Virus record (IMG/VR): IMGVR_UViG_3300048583_000222
Coordinates: 31,728 to 95,727 of that record
From: a virus
DNA length: 64,000 nucleotides
Reading direction: 5' to 3' (one strand)
Shown one piece after another: positions 50,497 to 58,236 of this stretch; positions within the stretch are counted from its first letter, which is position 1, and each line of letters opens with the position of its first letter. The translations under genes and the position numbers were made by a program. Below the pieces are notes generated by a model. The model saw only the letters and a list, made by a program, of their open reading frames with translations. It did not search any database and was not told the DNA's origin.

Positions 50497-51000
50497 ATGG
50501 CGACTCGAAACCAGTCCGAAGGACATCGTTGGGAAAGACTTATCGCACAAGTACTGCGTAACTGCGGCGTACACCCGCATGTGGTGACGTGCCGTAGTAC
50601 CAACCGAACCCGGGATGGACAGGGTATCGACTTCTGTAACAAGGATGAACATCTTCATGGCAGGATGGCTGACGATATCCAGGCGAAGACTACGGTCGCT
50701 ACCCCGGATATCGAAGGCCTCCTGCAAACCATGAAGGAGCATGATGTGTTGGATGAACGTACTCCTGTAGTGTTCTGGAGAAAGACAGGTAAGAATAAGG
50801 GAGGAAAGTTCATGGAGAAGGGCAGGTTCGCTGCATGTTTTCTGGAAGACTACCTCAAGCTGATGAAGTACCGGGAGGTAGCAGAGCTACTACTGCCGTA
50901 CAAGAATGTAGTGCTCAGTGATTCCCCGGTAAAGATTCACGAGGTAGAGCGCATGAAGCTCAAAGCACGTCTCAGAGAACTTGACTTCCTACACGATTAA
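50497..51000 (+). CDS. PD-(D/E)XK nuclease, Holliday-junction-resolvase-like
   Basis: A 167-residue nuclease candidate. The early Glu (SEGHRWERLI), the later Asp (GQGIDF, about residue 47) and the Q-x-K pair (IQAKTT, about residue 63) form a PD-(D/E)XK-like site, as in archaeal-type resolvases. It could resolve recombination junctions before packaging. It lies one base after rIIB and ten before the exonuclease. Confidence 0.72.
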   Translation: MATRNQSEGHRWERLIAQVLRNCGVHPHVVTCRSTNRTRDGQGIDFCNKDEHLHGRMADDIQAKTTVATPDIEGLLQTMKEHDVLDERTPVVFWRKTGKNKGGKFMEKGRFAACFLEDYLKLMKYREVAELLLPYKNVVLSDSPVKIHEVERMKLKARLRELDFLHD

Positions 51001-51009
51001 AACTACGCC

Positions 51010-51774
51010 ATGCGTACAGCACTGATAGATGGAGATTCCATTGCCTATATCCTGGGATGGAAATTCAAAGACAGTGATGACAAGAACCTCATGCAGTACT
51101 CAGTGGATAACTTCATCAAGAGTACACTGATACTGCTTGAGGCTTCTCATTACATTGGGGCACTCAGCTCCAAACCAGTGTTCAGAGATCAGGTGTACAA
51201 ATTCGCCAAATACAAAGGTACTCGTGGGCAAGATGATCCGCGCATTGCGCTGTGGAAACCATTTGTCAACCATCATCTGCGTAATGAGTGGAAGTTCACT
51301 GCCCTGGACAAGCTGGAAGCTGATGATATCGTTGGGTACCATTCCTTCAATGAAGGGCTGGGAGAACGTATTGTCTGTTCACCGGACAAAGACCTCAGGC
51401 AGTTGCCTGGGGAGTTGTACAATTACGCAACAGGTGTCAAGGAGGAGATATCACCGACAGAGGCACAGTTCAACTTCGACATGCAGATGCTCTGTGGCGA
51501 TACTGTAGATAACATCAAAGGTATCCCCGGGTATGGACCAGTGAAGGCCAATAAGCAGCTGAGTGCAGGGCGCAAAGTATACGACCTGTACGCAGAGCAT
51601 TTTGGCAATTACTACGGGCCCATCGTGTATGAAGAGACACTGGCTACGGTCATGGTACTCAGACCTGGACACACGTACGAGAGTTACTTTGATAGAGCAC
51701 TGCGTACCATTGAACCGGTACCGATCACGTTCCAAGCGGAGAGTGTACTCCTGAGTGACATGGATTTCGATTAA
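51010..51774 (+). CDS. 5'-3' exonuclease / flap endonuclease
   Basis: A 254-residue enzyme of the T5-FEN class. Metal-binding motifs: DGDSIAY (residue 7), LEADDI (about 101), SPDKDLR (about 120) and GDTVDN with the helix-hairpin-helix GIPGYGPVKA (about 160-175). It would remove RNA primers and flaps. It complements a PolA whose visible N-terminus is a 3'-5' exonuclease. Confidence 0.87.
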   Translation: MRTALIDGDSIAYILGWKFKDSDDKNLMQYSVDNFIKSTLILLEASHYIGALSSKPVFRDQVYKFAKYKGTRGQDDPRIALWKPFVNHHLRNEWKFTALDKLEADDIVGYHSFNEGLGERIVCSPDKDLRQLPGELYNYATGVKEEISPTEAQFNFDMQMLCGDTVDNIKGIPGYGPVKANKQLSAGRKVYDLYAEHFGNYYGPIVYEETLATVMVLRPGHTYESYFDRALRTIEPVPITFQAESVLLSDMDFD

Positions 51775-51785
51775 ACAATTTAGAT

Positions 51786-52316
51786 ATGAGTAGAGACATC
51801 ATGAAGGATATATACAAGTTCAATTTGTGCTCGGTATACCTTCTACCACTACTTGAGATCGGTATGTTTAATTTTGGCGAATCCAACTTTGTGAACTGCT
51901 ATGTAACCCTGGAAGGCCGGCATCTGCTGGTGCATGTCCGTGATACGACAGAGACCGAAGATCCTTACCACAGCAAGTACTACAAGTGTACAATGCTGAT
52001 CGATGGTAAGCACTACCTCGTGTTCAACCTGCCGTCTAAATGGAAGCATACCTTCGAGATGTTCCTGATGGGGCAGTACAGTCAGTTTACGAAGGCAGCC
52101 AAAGCCATGATTATCCAGTACTCGGGACTCAACTGGAAGCAGCCTACAGATAAATCCCATGTCAAGCTTTCAGACGCCAGGTTACTGGCCATGTACAAAG
52201 GGGCAGCCCTGCGTACATTGTTGTCACACGAACTGGGCACGGAGATCTATGAGGACAGTGAACTGATCAGTCCACCTAAGCCGGATGAGTTTATGGCTAT
52301 GGTGTTCTTCGAGTAA
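51786..52316 (+). CDS. Hypothetical protein at the end of the replication block
   Basis: A 176-residue protein with a beta-rich N-terminus (NFVNCYVTLEGRHLLVHV) and helical C-terminus. No recognised domain. It follows the exonuclease by 11 bases and ends five bases before a strong terminator, so it is the last gene of the operon. Confidence 0.62.
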   Translation: MSRDIMKDIYKFNLCSVYLLPLLEIGMFNFGESNFVNCYVTLEGRHLLVHVRDTTETEDPYHSKYYKCTMLIDGKHYLVFNLPSKWKHTFEMFLMGQYSQFTKAAKAMIIQYSGLNWKQPTDKSHVKLSDARLLAMYKGAALRTLLSHELGTEIYEDSELISPPKPDEFMAMVFFE

Positions 52317-52325
52317 CTTAAATAG

Positions 52326-52353
52326 GGAGCCCCTCACCGGGCTCCTTTTTTTT
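52326..52353 (+). terminator. Strong terminator of the replication operon
   Basis: GGAGCCC and GGGCTCC pair around CTCACC, followed by an eight-base T-run. It marks the end of the long plus-strand operon. Confidence 0.9.
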
Positions 52354-52371
52354 ACAACTAAAACTAATTAT

Positions 52372-52434
52372 ATGAGCGACACAGAACAAGATGAAACTTG
52401 CTGTACGCCTGTAGGTCAAGTAAAAAGATGGTAA
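52372..52434 (+). CDS. Tiny peptide gene
   Basis: A 20-codon frame (MSDTEQDETCCTPVGQVKRW) in the short low-GTAC segment. It ends three bases before the next ATG. It could be a leader peptide or chance; packing is the only support. Confidence 0.3.
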   Translation: MSDTEQDETCCTPVGQVKRW

Positions 52435-52437
52435 GAA

Positions 52438-52593
52438 ATGAACCCGTATAAACTAATCTACTACAAACAGGGTGTATCTGAAAGAGCTATAGCCGCCAAC
52501 AATGACAAGTTCTGGCATTGGGAAGGTTGGGCATGGTCTATCAAGAAAATGGCTACAGTTTGGTTACTACTAAATATTAAACATGGAAAATAA
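52438..52593 (+). CDS. Small protein
   Basis: A 51-residue frame (MNPYKLIYYKQGVSERAIAA...) with an aromatic centre (FWHWEGWAW) and a final basic tail. It overlaps the start of the next gene by 11 bases. The region is A/T-richer than the operon upstream. Function unknown. Confidence 0.5.
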   Translation: MNPYKLIYYKQGVSERAIAANNDKFWHWEGWAWSIKKMATVWLLLNIKHGK

Positions 52594-52933
52594 ACAGGAA
52601 GAAATAGCACAGGTGATTTACCCAATAACCACTTATAAAAATATGTGGGAGCAAGCCGTAGTGGAAAGAGAACGCACCGCATGGGTAGCAGGCTACAACT
52701 ATGACAAGTGGATAAGGGTTGAGGATGGGTTGCCCGAAGAAAGCGATGACGTTATAATGCTTGTCGAAACGCTTATTAGTGGAAAAACCTTAACAAACAT
52801 CTATACAGGTTTCATCGACCAGTATCAAGGGTGGCACTTTGGCGAGCATGGCGAGCATATTGGCCCTGATAGAAAAGTCACCCATTGGCAACCATTACCT
52901 GCACCACCTAAAACCGAAAAATATGGAAAGTAA
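52583..52933 (+). CDS. DUF551-like protein
   Basis: A 116-residue protein. WIRVEDGLPEESDDVIMLV and the end VTHWQPLPAPP match the DUF551 pattern (WI.V.D.LP ... THW.PLP.PP) common in phages. An N-terminal helix precedes the domain. Its function is not known. It overlaps both neighbours, so the small cluster is one transcript. Confidence 0.72.
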   Translation: MENKQEEIAQVIYPITTYKNMWEQAVVERERTAWVAGYNYDKWIRVEDGLPEESDDVIMLVETLISGKTLTNIYTGFIDQYQGWHFGEHGEHIGPDRKVTHWQPLPAPPKTEKYGK

Positions 52934-53252
52934 AACACATGAACAGATGGCAGCGGCATTGTTTCCTTATAATCACAATGGGAGGGCAACTATGCTTTCT
53001 TACAACGATATGGTAGAAGCTAAACGTGCCGCATGGTTATCAAGGCAAACGGAAGTGGATGAACTGAAACAGGAGGTGGAGAATGCTGATGCTACCATTG
53101 GTAAGTTAAGTGAGGGCATTAACGAGTTAAGAGATAACCTCGCCGCCAAAGTAAAGGAGTGTGAGGGGTTGAAGTGGCAGCTAAATGATGCCTCAGTAAT
53201 ATGTCATAACCTCCAAGCCGAAAACGAACGGCTCCGAAACAGCACTCCCTAA
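52923..53252 (+). CDS. Coiled-coil protein
   Basis: A 109-residue protein from the ATG at 52923. A coiled coil covers residues 45-105 (VDELKQEVENADATIGKLSE, ELRDNLAAKVKECEGLKWQL). It ends just inside the terminator stem. Unknown function. Confidence 0.6.
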   Translation: MESKTHEQMAAALFPYNHNGRATMLSYNDMVEAKRAAWLSRQTEVDELKQEVENADATIGKLSEGINELRDNLAAKVKECEGLKWQLNDASVICHNLQAENERLRNSTP

Positions 53253-53270
53253 CCCGGAGTGCTTTTTTTT
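53241..53270 (+). terminator. Terminator of the plus-strand cluster
   Basis: AGCACTCC and GGAGTGCT pair around CTAACCC, with the T-run beginning inside the stem (TTTTTTTT). The stop codon of the coiled-coil gene is in the loop. Confidence 0.85.
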
Positions 53271-53286
53271 AAGGTAGCGGGTATGC

Positions 53287-53312
53287 AAAAGGCCCCGGTA
53301 GAAACCAGGGCC
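53287..53312 (-). terminator. Terminator of the minus-strand tail block
   Basis: On the minus strand GGCCCTGG pairs with CCGGGGCC around a loop of six bases and is followed by TTTTG. Together with the facing plus-strand terminator it separates the two convergent operons. Confidence 0.7.
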
Positions 53313-53346
53313 GTAACCAAAACTAACTGCTTATGAAAGGACAGAG

Positions 53347-53622
53347 TTAATAGTAGGATTGATCGGTCTGCGCGTTCCACTTGCCTTGTCCACATTTCTC
53401 CGCAGCTACAGTAGTCTTGGCAGCTAAGGGACATCCGCAGTCGGCACAGTAGTATGTACTGGCTTCCTGATCGAGGGCAGTGACCAGTACAGCACCAGCA
53501 CTATTCATCTGGGTCTTGTACTCACATGAGTCGCATATCTCCAGTCTTTTTAATGCCAGCTCCGGGTTGACTCCGTTGATGACATTGTACCATCCCTTAG
53601 CTATGTTTACCAGACTGATCAT
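53347..53622 (-). CDS. Cys-rich zinc-ribbon-like protein
   Basis: A 91-residue protein with CDSCEYK (about residue 30), [12 protein letters not shown] (about 60) and a later CGQGKW: two CxxC pairs separated by about 28 residues, as in zinc ribbons. Such proteins occur at this position in Bacteroidetes phages but I know no function. It overlaps the collagen-like gene by four bases. Confidence 0.65.
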   Translation of the reverse strand: MISLVNIAKGWYNVINGVNPELALKRLEICDSCEYKTQMNSAGAVLVTALDQEASTYYCADCGCPLAAKTTVAAEKCGQGKWNAQTDQSYY

Positions 53623-54836
53623 AATGGGTTAAAATAGAAGTAGGTGACGTGTAACGGTATGATGGCTACCGAAGTTCCACTGACACTTGCCCATGTACTT
53701 ACGACAAGGTATACCTCGAGGTCACCATTAGGAAGTAATCTGGCTTGTGCTTCCGTGTAGAGTGACTCGCCAGCCATCTGTATAACCCCCGCGGCATCGT
53801 AGAAGCTGGGACCGGGAATACGCATAGGGAGTGTCCAATAGACTGTGTTGGCAGGACGATAGTACTGGGGTACTGTACAGGCCTTGATCCATGTACCTTG
53901 CGCAAGATTGGGACTGCTGATGTACATGACTGCATTGATTGTAATGACCTGTTGCCCATCAGCAATTACAGATCCTCTACCTAAGCGCTGTACATACTTG
54001 ACTTGTCCCATACCTATGGCAGAGGCATACTCGAAGTTAAATCCGAAAGCAACAGGGGCGTACTCCAGTACACTAACACCAGATGGTCCGGGGGGACCTT
54101 GAGGTCCTGTAGCGCCTATGGGTCCTTGCGGGCCTACTGCACCTGCAGGTCCGGCGGGTCCTGCTATTCCTTGGATTCCCTGAGGACCGGCTGGTCCTGC
54201 TGGTCCTGCAGGCCCGGCGGGACCCTCTGGTCCTACGGGTCCTCCTGGGTCTCCGGGTACCCCTTGAATGCCTTGGGGCCCTGCAGGACCTTCCGGACCA
54301 ACTGGTCCTGCTATACCCTGTATACCTTGAGGCCCGGCTTCTCCGGCCGCTCCATTGGCTCCTGCAGGTCCAGCAGGTCCCTGTGGGCCAACGGCGCCCA
54401 CAAGTGTTTCAAGCCATTGAGGCTCGGTGCCGATGTACCCATTGGATACCGCGACATCGTATGCGCTGGGACCTGCTGGACCGATAGGTCCTCCTGGAGT
54501 ACCATCTGCTCCTGCTGGACCAGTGGGTCCTTCCGGACCGACAGCCCCTTGAATGCCTTGTATGCCTTGAACTCCTTGTGGTCCGGGTGCTCCTGTAGGC
54601 CCCTGAGGCCCAACAGGTCCCGCTGGACCCATAGGGCCCATAGGTCCGGTTAATCCTTGTGGACCAGGCAGCCCTTGAGGTCCTATGGGCCCTTGAATAC
54701 CATCTGTTCCTCGCTCTCCCGCAGGTCCTTGCGGACCCGGGACTCCTACAGCAGATACCTCTTGCGGAGTATCGCAGGGAGTGCAGCTGGGATCCAATCC
54801 CTCGAAGTCAAATCCTACTTTTGGGGTATCTGACAT
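53619..54836 (-). CDS. Collagen-like repeat protein
   Basis: A 405-residue protein. Residues about 30-270 are Gly-X-Y repeats with many GPQGPAG and GPAGPAG units (about 80 triplets with short breaks), followed by a C-terminal globular domain of about 130 residues ([20 protein letters not shown] onward) rich in Thr, Ser and Tyr. Collagen-like segments give long trimeric rods in phage tail fibres; the C-terminal domain is then probably the tip or trimerisation part. Both the break at residues 135-155 and the absence of a signal peptide fit a virion fibre. Confidence 0.85.
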   Translation of the reverse strand: MSDTPKVGFDFEGLDPSCTPCDTPQEVSAVGVPGPQGPAGERGTDGIQGPIGPQGLPGPQGLTGPMGPMGPAGPVGPQGPTGAPGPQGVQGIQGIQGAVGPEGPTGPAGADGTPGGPIGPAGPSAYDVAVSNGYIGTEPQWLETLVGAVGPQGPAGPAGANGAAGEAGPQGIQGIAGPVGPEGPAGPQGIQGVPGDPGGPVGPEGPAGPAGPAGPAGPQGIQGIAGPAGPAGAVGPQGPIGATGPQGPPGPSGVSVLEYAPVAFGFNFEYASAIGMGQVKYVQRLGRGSVIADGQQVITINAVMYISSPNLAQGTWIKACTVPQYYRPANTVYWTLPMRIPGPSFYDAAGVIQMAGESLYTEAQARLLPNGDLEVYLVVSTWASVSGTSVAIIPLHVTYFYFNPL

Positions 54837-54838
54837 GA

Positions 54839-55309
54839 TCAGGGTTTAGGCTTGAGAAATAATTCATAATGTACCAGCTGTGTAGCGATCTTCAACTCGT
54901 TCATTGTAACCTTGCCATCAGCAAGCATGGCCAAAATCTCTGTAGCGATCTTGTCCCATTCGTGACCCATCGGCACATTGTTAAAGCGTAGCTCAAGAAG
55001 CTTGGCTTGTACATTGCGCAGCATCTCTTCCGGAGTAGCCGATTCCATGCTAAGGCCGTACACGATGGATAGCCTTACTGCGACTTTAGGCAACCACTCA
55101 TCCTGCAGTTTATCCCTTAGAGCCTCACTTCCAGGTACCTTTACGATAGCCAGGATTAGGTCGTCAATAGGAGAGTCCAGGAATCTTTTGATCTCTTCTA
55201 CGATGTTAATAGCTACAGGAGCAGCTTTGATCAGCGATGCGAAGCTTTTATCGAAGGTTCTCTTGATCCAGAGCTGAAGTCCAGCGATTAGTTTTGCGAT
55301 ACGTTTCAT
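54839..55309 (-). CDS. Hypothetical lysis-cluster protein
   Basis: A 156-residue helical protein with an amphipathic N-terminus ([20 protein letters not shown]) and a small hydrophobic stretch ([20 protein letters not shown]). It lies between the collagen-like protein and the endolysin. A lysis accessory or adaptor is possible; nothing specific supports a function. Confidence 0.6.
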   Translation of the reverse strand: MKRIAKLIAGLQLWIKRTFDKSFASLIKAAPVAINIVEEIKRFLDSPIDDLILAIVKVPGSEALRDKLQDEWLPKVAVRLSIVYGLSMESATPEEMLRNVQAKLLELRFNNVPMGHEWDKIATEILAMLADGKVTMNELKIATQLVHYELFLKPKP

Positions 55310-55320
55310 ATTATTTGGTT

Positions 55321-55962
55321 TTATTCTGCTAGTAACTTGGTGAATTTACGGTAGAGGTCCTGGCGATGTTCCAGACCTGTGTACCCTCCATTGATCTTCT
55401 TGGTCATTCCTTTGATGTCCCGGGCATCGGCAAAGGCGTTGAGTCCGTTCCTGATCCAGTACCAGATAGAGGATCGTACACAGTCCTCTGAGTAGGCTAC
55501 AAGGTCAGGATTGATCACACAACGGTTATCTCCGTAGGTATCTTTGGAATATTCTACATACTGGATTTTCCCAGTAAGCTGGAAAAGCCCACGACCACGG
55601 TATTTGTACCCATCTCCGGATTCCACCCCTCCATTACCCATTCGGTTAGCATAGGTGTGATTGGCAATGGCTACCGGATTACGGGCAATCGCTTTAGCAA
55701 GATCATTAGGGTCTTTTGTAGGAGCATTCGGGTTGATCGCATAGCGCTTAGGCCAGATTTCAGCCAGTCCTTTGGCCGAGTAATTAAGGTTTTCTTCTAC
55801 TGCACGTAGATTACCAGTCTCATGAGAAACCTGTGCGAAATACGCAGCTAAGCGTTCGTGGGAGTCTATACCTGCAGCAGGTAACATGTCAAGCCAGAAA
55901 GGTATAAGCAGTGGTGCCCGGTCAGATCCCCGGAACAGTTTCAATATTGTTTTATCAGTCAT
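55321..55962 (-). CDS. Endolysin, glycoside hydrolase family 19
   Basis: A 213-residue lysozyme/chitinase-type enzyme that cuts peptidoglycan. The GH19 pattern is clear: FAQVSHETGNLRAVEENLNY with the catalytic Glu of HETGN (about residue 48), later GDGYKYRGRGLFQLTGKIQY and CGY-like NGLNAFADARDI. The ATG at 55962 is chosen; the upstream in-frame codon is TTG. No signal peptide is present, so export needs the holin-like protein. Confidence 0.88.
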   Translation of the reverse strand: MTDKTILKLFRGSDRAPLLIPFWLDMLPAAGIDSHERLAAYFAQVSHETGNLRAVEENLNYSAKGLAEIWPKRYAINPNAPTKDPNDLAKAIARNPVAIANHTYANRMGNGGVESGDGYKYRGRGLFQLTGKIQYVEYSKDTYGDNRCVINPDLVAYSEDCVRSSIWYWIRNGLNAFADARDIKGMTKKINGGYTGLEHRQDLYRKFTKLLAE

Positions 55963-56221
55963 TTTGGTTGTCTTCAAGGTGAGTTGGACGGTCTACGTAC
56001 ATCTGCCCATTGCCCAGAAATACGCCAATACCTTTCACTAGTGAGGTAATAAAACCAAAGATTGTCAGAGAAAGTTTTGCAGTTGCCAGGTCAAGTGGGA
56101 GATCAGAGATCAACAAGGTAAAGGCAGGTACAAGTACAATGAAGAAAGCTCTTTCCAGCCTTCTCCACCATAATGGAGCAGGCTCGGAGGCTTGTTTCAG
56201 TCCAAATTTTACATTAGCCAT
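55955..56221 (-). CDS. Holin candidate
   Basis: An 88-residue protein with two transmembrane segments (FFIVLVPAFTLLISDLPL and LTIFGFITSLVKGIGVFLG) and charged ends. It is directly before the endolysin with an overlap, the usual place of a holin, which would make the membrane pores that release the lysin. The call is based on topology and position. Confidence 0.7.
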   Translation of the reverse strand: MANVKFGLKQASEPAPLWWRRLERAFFIVLVPAFTLLISDLPLDLATAKLSLTIFGFITSLVKGIGVFLGNGQMYVDRPTHLEDNQND

Positions 56222-56233
56222 AGTATGGGAAGT

Positions 56234-56506
56234 TTAAGGTTTCAAAACACCAAAATGCTTGAGTATAAACAGGACTACAGCTACCACTAGAGGAGTAACA
56301 GTAGAAACCCCGATCAACCCCCATTTGTACCTGTTTAACTCCGTTTCTGTTAAGTCCACCTTGTTCTCCACACGCTTTAACCTGGCTACCATCCCCCCAT
56401 CATCTGTAATAGCACTCCCCAGCAAGGCAACGTAGATGGAGTCCAGCTTTACTTCCATTCGAGTAATACGATCCCTGTCATTGATTGTAATTTCTTGCTC
56501 AGTCAT
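56234..56506 (-). CDS. XhlA-like membrane protein
   Basis: A 90-residue protein from the ATG at 56506 (MTEQEITINDRDRITRMEVK). A coiled coil (residues 10-55) is followed by one C-terminal transmembrane segment (LIGVSTVTPLVVAVVLFIL), the plan of the XhlA haemolysin family. It probably works with the neighbouring holin. A longer frame upstream is not supported, as it would add low-complexity residues. Confidence 0.68.
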   Translation of the reverse strand: MTEQEITINDRDRITRMEVKLDSIYVALLGSAITDDGGMVARLKRVENKVDLTETELNRYKWGLIGVSTVTPLVVAVVLFILKHFGVLKP

Positions 56507-56593
56507 TTCCCAGCTGTTTTGCTCCAAATATCGTTGTTTATGGCTATGCGACAGGACGTAGACTTGATGAAGTATGGAGCATACATACCTATA

Positions 56594-56627
56594 CAAAAAA
56601 AAAGGGAGCCCTTGATGAGCTACCCTT
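56594..56627 (-). terminator. Terminator upstream of the lysis genes
   Basis: On the minus strand AAGGG-T-AGC and GGGCT-C-CCTT pair around a nine-base loop, followed by a run of nine T. It ends the unit of the gene at 56655-57008. Confidence 0.75.
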
Positions 56628-56654
56628 AATGGAAGGTTGGATTGTTGTACGGGG

Positions 56655-57008
56655 TTAAATGTTAGAGGATACCTGGCCTTCAGGCTCAGCAGCAGGCTGA
56701 AGTTTCTTTTTCCTGGAAACTTCTTCCGCATCGTCACATACTTCCAGCATCTGAGCTTTCATCAGATTGGTAAGCTGCTGTGAAGATGCGATGAAGTCCT
56801 TCAGTGTTTTAAAGTCACTCTTATCTACCTCCACGGTATAGCCGCGGAAGCACTTCTGGGCCCACCCAATGATCTTTACAGCATCCCCCTGATTGTGAGA
56901 AGCAAGCTGATTACCAAGAAGTTTGCCAAGGCTAACCTCCTCATTGAACTGATCTTTGGCAGGAGTGCCATCTAACTGTAGTAATGGTTTGTTGAAGTCT
57001 AATTGCAT
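56655..57008 (-). CDS. Hypothetical helical protein
   Basis: A 117-residue protein from the ATG at 57008 (MQLDFNKPLLQLDGTPAKDQ). It is helical and charged, with a basic end (EEVSRKKKLQP). The position in the tail block suggests a tail-assembly or chaperone role; this is not shown. The longer frame would enter a hydrophobic stretch of non-coding type. Confidence 0.62.
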   Translation of the reverse strand: MQLDFNKPLLQLDGTPAKDQFNEEVSLGKLLGNQLASHNQGDAVKIIGWAQKCFRGYTVEVDKSDFKTLKDFIASSQQLTNLMKAQMLEVCDDAEEVSRKKKLQPAAEPEGQVSSNI

Positions 57009-57060
57009 AAACAGGATGATTTGTAACGAAGATAGCAACTGCCTAAATAATTACCAAAGG

Positions 57061-57480
57061 TTAGTTACTGTCGTAAGTCTTCATCATTATTGACTTCCTT
57101 CCTGTCTTGCGAATATTGGCTTGGGCAGCATCATAAACCGTCTCCAGATCTGCCACAGTGGTCTGTATCCAGTTGTCAGCCACATTGTTCATTGCCAGTA
57201 CTGCGGCCCTGATTCTCGTATAGGGTTGCTGGTTAGTGGTCTGGCTAATGCCTGCATTGGCTTCAAGGAACCTACTAAACATCTGTACCACAGCTTGCTC
57301 TACAGTAGCGACATTAATTACTGTATTTCCCTGTGGCCTAGTCCCTTGAGACTCATAGAAGTTCCTGAGCTTGGTCAGAATATCCTGGAAGTCTGGATCG
57401 GTTGTAGGTCCGATCAGACCCATTAAAAATTCCCAATCCCTTGCCTGAAAGTTTGCTGTAAGAGCTGTTATTGCTGCCAT
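57061..57480 (-). CDS. Hypothetical structural-type protein
   Basis: A 139-residue helical protein with an Asn/Gln-rich centre (AQANIRKTGRKS, LEANAGISQTTNQQPYT). Unknown family. It follows the next tail gene by 11 bases and may be a fibre-associated protein. Confidence 0.6.
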   Translation of the reverse strand: MAAITALTANFQARDWEFLMGLIGPTTDPDFQDILTKLRNFYESQGTRPQGNTVINVATVEQAVVQMFSRFLEANAGISQTTNQQPYTRIRAAVLAMNNVADNWIQTTVADLETVYDAAQANIRKTGRKSIMMKTYDSN

Positions 57481-57491
57481 ATTATTTTGAT

Positions 57492-58235
57492 TTAAAAAAC
57501 TAAGAAAAATGAGGATGCGTTAAGAGGCGGAGGGTCTACTTCCCGAAGTCTTATTCCGTACCAGCTTCCTGTATGAGCAGCGGCCAGAGTAGAAGCATAG
57601 GTTACTGCTACAGAACTGTTGTTACCTGCTGTAATACTGGCGTAGCCTCCACTTGCCGCAATATCTCCCCCTGAAATGCTGGCAAGGTCTGAAGCAGGAC
57701 TTTCTGTGAATGCGGAGAACGTAATCCCGGATGCAGAAAGAGATATACCTGACTGTACGGCTGCATCAGACCTCAAGGCCGCAAATGCTGCAATCATATC
57801 GTCTACCCCGATACTGGTATTGGCAGAGGCTGCTGAAAAGCCCGTTCCAGCAGAAGCATCTCCACCGCCAAACCCTAAAGGAGGCGTATCCCAGTTTTTA
57901 TTGGATGCCTTACTGAACACAAGGATAACGGCACCGGATACGTTATTGGTATTATTGGTGACTACCGGATTTGTTTCAGATCCTGTGTGAACTTTGTAGA
58001 ATATTCTGGCCTGCATAGATCCTACATCATTACCCGCTGCTACCGTACCGTCTGTTGCCGCTCCCAAATTGACCCAGCTTTGGCCAATAGTAGGATTGTC
58101 AGTATACGGCTTTGTTCCATAGAACATCACCATCATATCTCCAGCCTGTGGGGCAGCAGGGGCAGACGGGATGGTTACGGTTAAGTTAGCCGTTCCCGCT
58201 GCCCATGTTCCAACTGCCCTGATTGCTATTGCCAT
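57492..58235 (-). CDS. Putative tail protein downstream of the fibre
   Basis: A 247-residue Ala/Gly/Ser/Thr-rich protein from the ATG at 58235 (MAIAIRAVGTWAAGTANLTV). A beta-rich fold with repeated Gly/Ser turns (GGGDASAGTGFSAASANTSI) is likely. It is one base from the fibre gene, so it probably forms part of the adhesive tip or is a fibre cap. It has no signal peptide. The protein family is unknown to me. Confidence 0.68.
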   Translation of the reverse strand: MAIAIRAVGTWAAGTANLTVTIPSAPAAPQAGDMMVMFYGTKPYTDNPTIGQSWVNLGAATDGTVAAGNDVGSMQARIFYKVHTGSETNPVVTNNTNNVSGAVILVFSKASNKNWDTPPLGFGGGDASAGTGFSAASANTSIGVDDMIAAFAALRSDAAVQSGISLSASGITFSAFTESPASDLASISGGDIAASGGYASITAGNNSSVAVTYASTLAAAHTGSWYGIRLREVDPPPLNASSFFLVF

Positions 58236-58236
58236 A

